Shown in pieces: positions 61,951 to 64,000 of a stretch of 64,000 nt of DNA (within the stretch, counting starts at the first letter, position 1; each line of letters begins with the position of its first letter). The notes under the pieces were generated by a model. That model searched no databases, had not been told where the DNA came from, and saw nothing but the letters and a program-made list of their open reading frames with translations. The stretch lies in contig NC_092461.1 of assembly GCF_047495875.1 (NCBI RefSeq), positions 69,304,299 through 69,368,298 of the forward strand, read 5' to 3'. A program made the position numbers and the translations under genes. Source of the stretch: Pithys albifrons albifrons. Its lineage: Eukaryota > Chordata > Aves > Passeriformes > Thamnophilidae.

Positions 61951-64000
61951 GATAAAAAGCTTTGTGAGGAACAACTTTTAATTCCTAGATTGAGAGGTTT
62001 AGTCCAGCTGGTAACTGTTTCAGGTGCAAAGTTCACATGTCACCTGCATGGATGCATGTGTCTAACAGTAGTCCACCTTATGACATGAGAAAATATCTCA
62101 AAGGCCTTGGGGTTTTGATGTGTCTGACCACTGACTGTGCAGAGGTATTTTAAATATACTGAGGTAAAATGAAATTTTGGAGACTCAAATTGTTATTTTT
62201 CTCTTTAAGAAGTTAGAAATGTTACATGGGTTTGGAACAAAAATAAGAGAAGAAAACAAAATTATTCATTAATGGTTATTGAAACCTGTGAGCAGGAACA
62301 GGATCCTACATGTGCCAAGTGTTCCTTCACAGGCCAATTTCTGCAGTTCTTTGAACAAGCCCCCCACCGAACTACATTGAAAATCTCATGGAAGGATGCA
62401 GGATTTGTTCAGATTTTGGAGGCAAAAGACTCACTTGATGAATACTGTGTTGAAGCCTGTCAAGTGTTTATGACATGTCATAAACTGTGTACACAGTAGT
62501 GGATAGCTTTGGTATTTTAGTCATAGAAAATCTGATATTCTTTGCCATAAACTTGCAAAAGCTGCTGAAGCTGTGGAAAAATTTCTTTAAAGCTGGTTAG
62601 AGCAAAACTTGTAAGTCATAAATAGCACTTTTGAGTCTGAATTTTTACCACAGATTACCCACAGAAGCACTTACGTATATTTGTTTTGAGCTATAAGTAT
62701 GTACAACTGTGATTGTTTGGGGTTATCACTGCTGGTGTCTCATTTTACTAATCAAACTTAGCTTGTGTGAAGAAGGCTTCATAACTACAAATTACTCTCT
62801 GTTAAATATTTTTGTTGTTTGTTTTTTTTATTTTTTATTTTGTTCTGTCTTGTTTTTTTGGAGGTTTTGTCTTGGTTTTTTTCTTTACTGGTGCCTATTG
62901 GTAGTTCACACATGAAAACAGATCAGTGAGTAGAAATGTCAACCTATTTAGTGGTTTCAACATATAAATGAGATTTCCTTTGGGTTTAGAGCGGAGGTGG
63001 CTTTGAGGTGCTATCAGATAAAAATTTAAAATGTGGGGCTTTAAAGTATTAAATCTTTTCAACACTTCATGTCATGATGTTTGGTTGGAGATGTAGTCTA
63101 TGAGGAAGACTCTCACCTGGACTGTGCTTGAAGGTCCCTCTTTTTGCTACAGGACTGATGAACTCCTGTGGTAGCAAAAGGCATTTCCTACTTACTCTCA
63201 AATCAGGTTCATAGGAAGCACATTATACTTTGTGTACAGAAATCCTTGCTGCTTGCCACAGCAGGCAGTCTGAGGTTGAACATTGTGGATTTCCTTGGTG
63301 ATGAGCAGATGTAGAATCAAGCAGCACATACACCCTGAAGACATGGCACTGTCAGTCTGACACTTATAGAAAGGGATAAATTTAACATACAACTGAACTG
63401 TGCTCCATATTGTGCATACCAGTTATGGACATGAAGCTCAGGAGTGGCCATCTACACCACTAAAATTGGACTTTGTCTTTTCTAGCTGAATAGTTTGGTC
63501 ATCACTAGTCACTGTAAATGTTTACACCTTTGCTCACTTTTCTCACAGCTGGAGAACTCAGATCTTGTATAAGCTGTGATGAAAGTTACCCACATATATG
63601 GAGCATGGTGTAAGCAAGCTCATTGTAGGATAGAGATGGTCTAGATAGTTGCATAAAGACTCCCATGAATAACTTGTGCAGAACAATGTCTGTTGGGGTG
63701 TGTGTCTATGGCCAATGGCACACATGCCAATGCCTTGATGAAGAACAGAGGTGCCAAGAAAAATATCACCTGTGTTGCCTAAAGTTTATTTTGATTCTTG
63801 ACTTTCTAATTTTTATAAATTTTAAAAGCAATTGTAGCAGAATGTAGATTTTAATGTGCTGGTATTAAGTTCAATGTTTATATATTCTAACCCTTATCCC
63901 ATATCAATGCCTCAAATTCTTTTAACTATTTAGTCTTCTTTTCAAGATAGAAGGCTGAATAACATCTTAAGGCCTGGGCTACAGGGCATAAACAGTGGCA
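61951..64000. other. Intergenic, nothing recognised
   Basis: AT-rich; a T/G-rich tract at about 62805-62885. Short frames, including a 75-codon one at 62272-62499, show no recognisable domain. Confidence 0.6.

Noticed and set aside
62272..62499. 75-codon Cys-containing frame
   Set aside because: No motif spacing of a known Cys-rich domain, no splice or promoter context.

Overview
The window is avian nuclear DNA, most likely from a passerine. It is AT-rich with long introns, and it carries CR1 LINE tails, class III-like (ERVL-type) LTRs and one tRNA-Ile-headed SINE with a CR1-like tail, a combination I associate with songbirds. All assignments were made by reading the sequence and by recalled family knowledge; no database was searched.

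The only host protein-coding gene I can support is OPRK1 (kappa opioid receptor) on the + strand. Three coding exons (382-641, 14405-14757, 19195-19727) splice with intact GT/AG sites in phases 2 and 1 to give 381 codons. The receptor is complete: seven membrane segments, DRY, CWxP and NPxxY motifs, the amine-binding Asp, and the disulphide cysteines. Just upstream, at about 285-350, is a pyrimidine tract ending in AG that looks like the acceptor of the usual 5'-UTR intron, so the promoter and non-coding first exon should lie left of the window. The 3' UTR probably runs to about 20.7 or 21.1 kb.

From about 21.1 kb to the end (43 kb) I see no host exon. In mammals the gene beyond the OPRK1 3' end is NPBWR1, which is not in this window, so this looks like the intergenic gap. 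It holds: two copies of a repeat headed by antisense 5S rRNA sequence (22.4 and 48.7 kb); LTRs at 26.1-26.6 kb (-), 29.0-29.4 kb (+) and 30.2-31.2 kb (+); CR1 copies at 32.1-32.7, 40.9-41.1 and 59.9-60.7 kb; the tRNA-Ile SINE at 35.55 kb; a complete, young, internally deleted endogenous retrovirus at 53.33-55.94 kb (-); and an LTR at 61.5-61.95 kb preceded by an unrecognised 54-codon ORF.

The most interesting signals are the 5S-headed repeat pair, the non-autonomous retroviral element (near-identical LTRs, tRNA-Gly primer site, decayed pol remnant, and an intact small ORF with a signal-peptide-like start), and receptor substitutions in extracellular loop 2 and at the top of TM2 where opioid receptor subtypes differ. 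There are no operons, CRISPR arrays, prokaryotic features or functional RNA genes.
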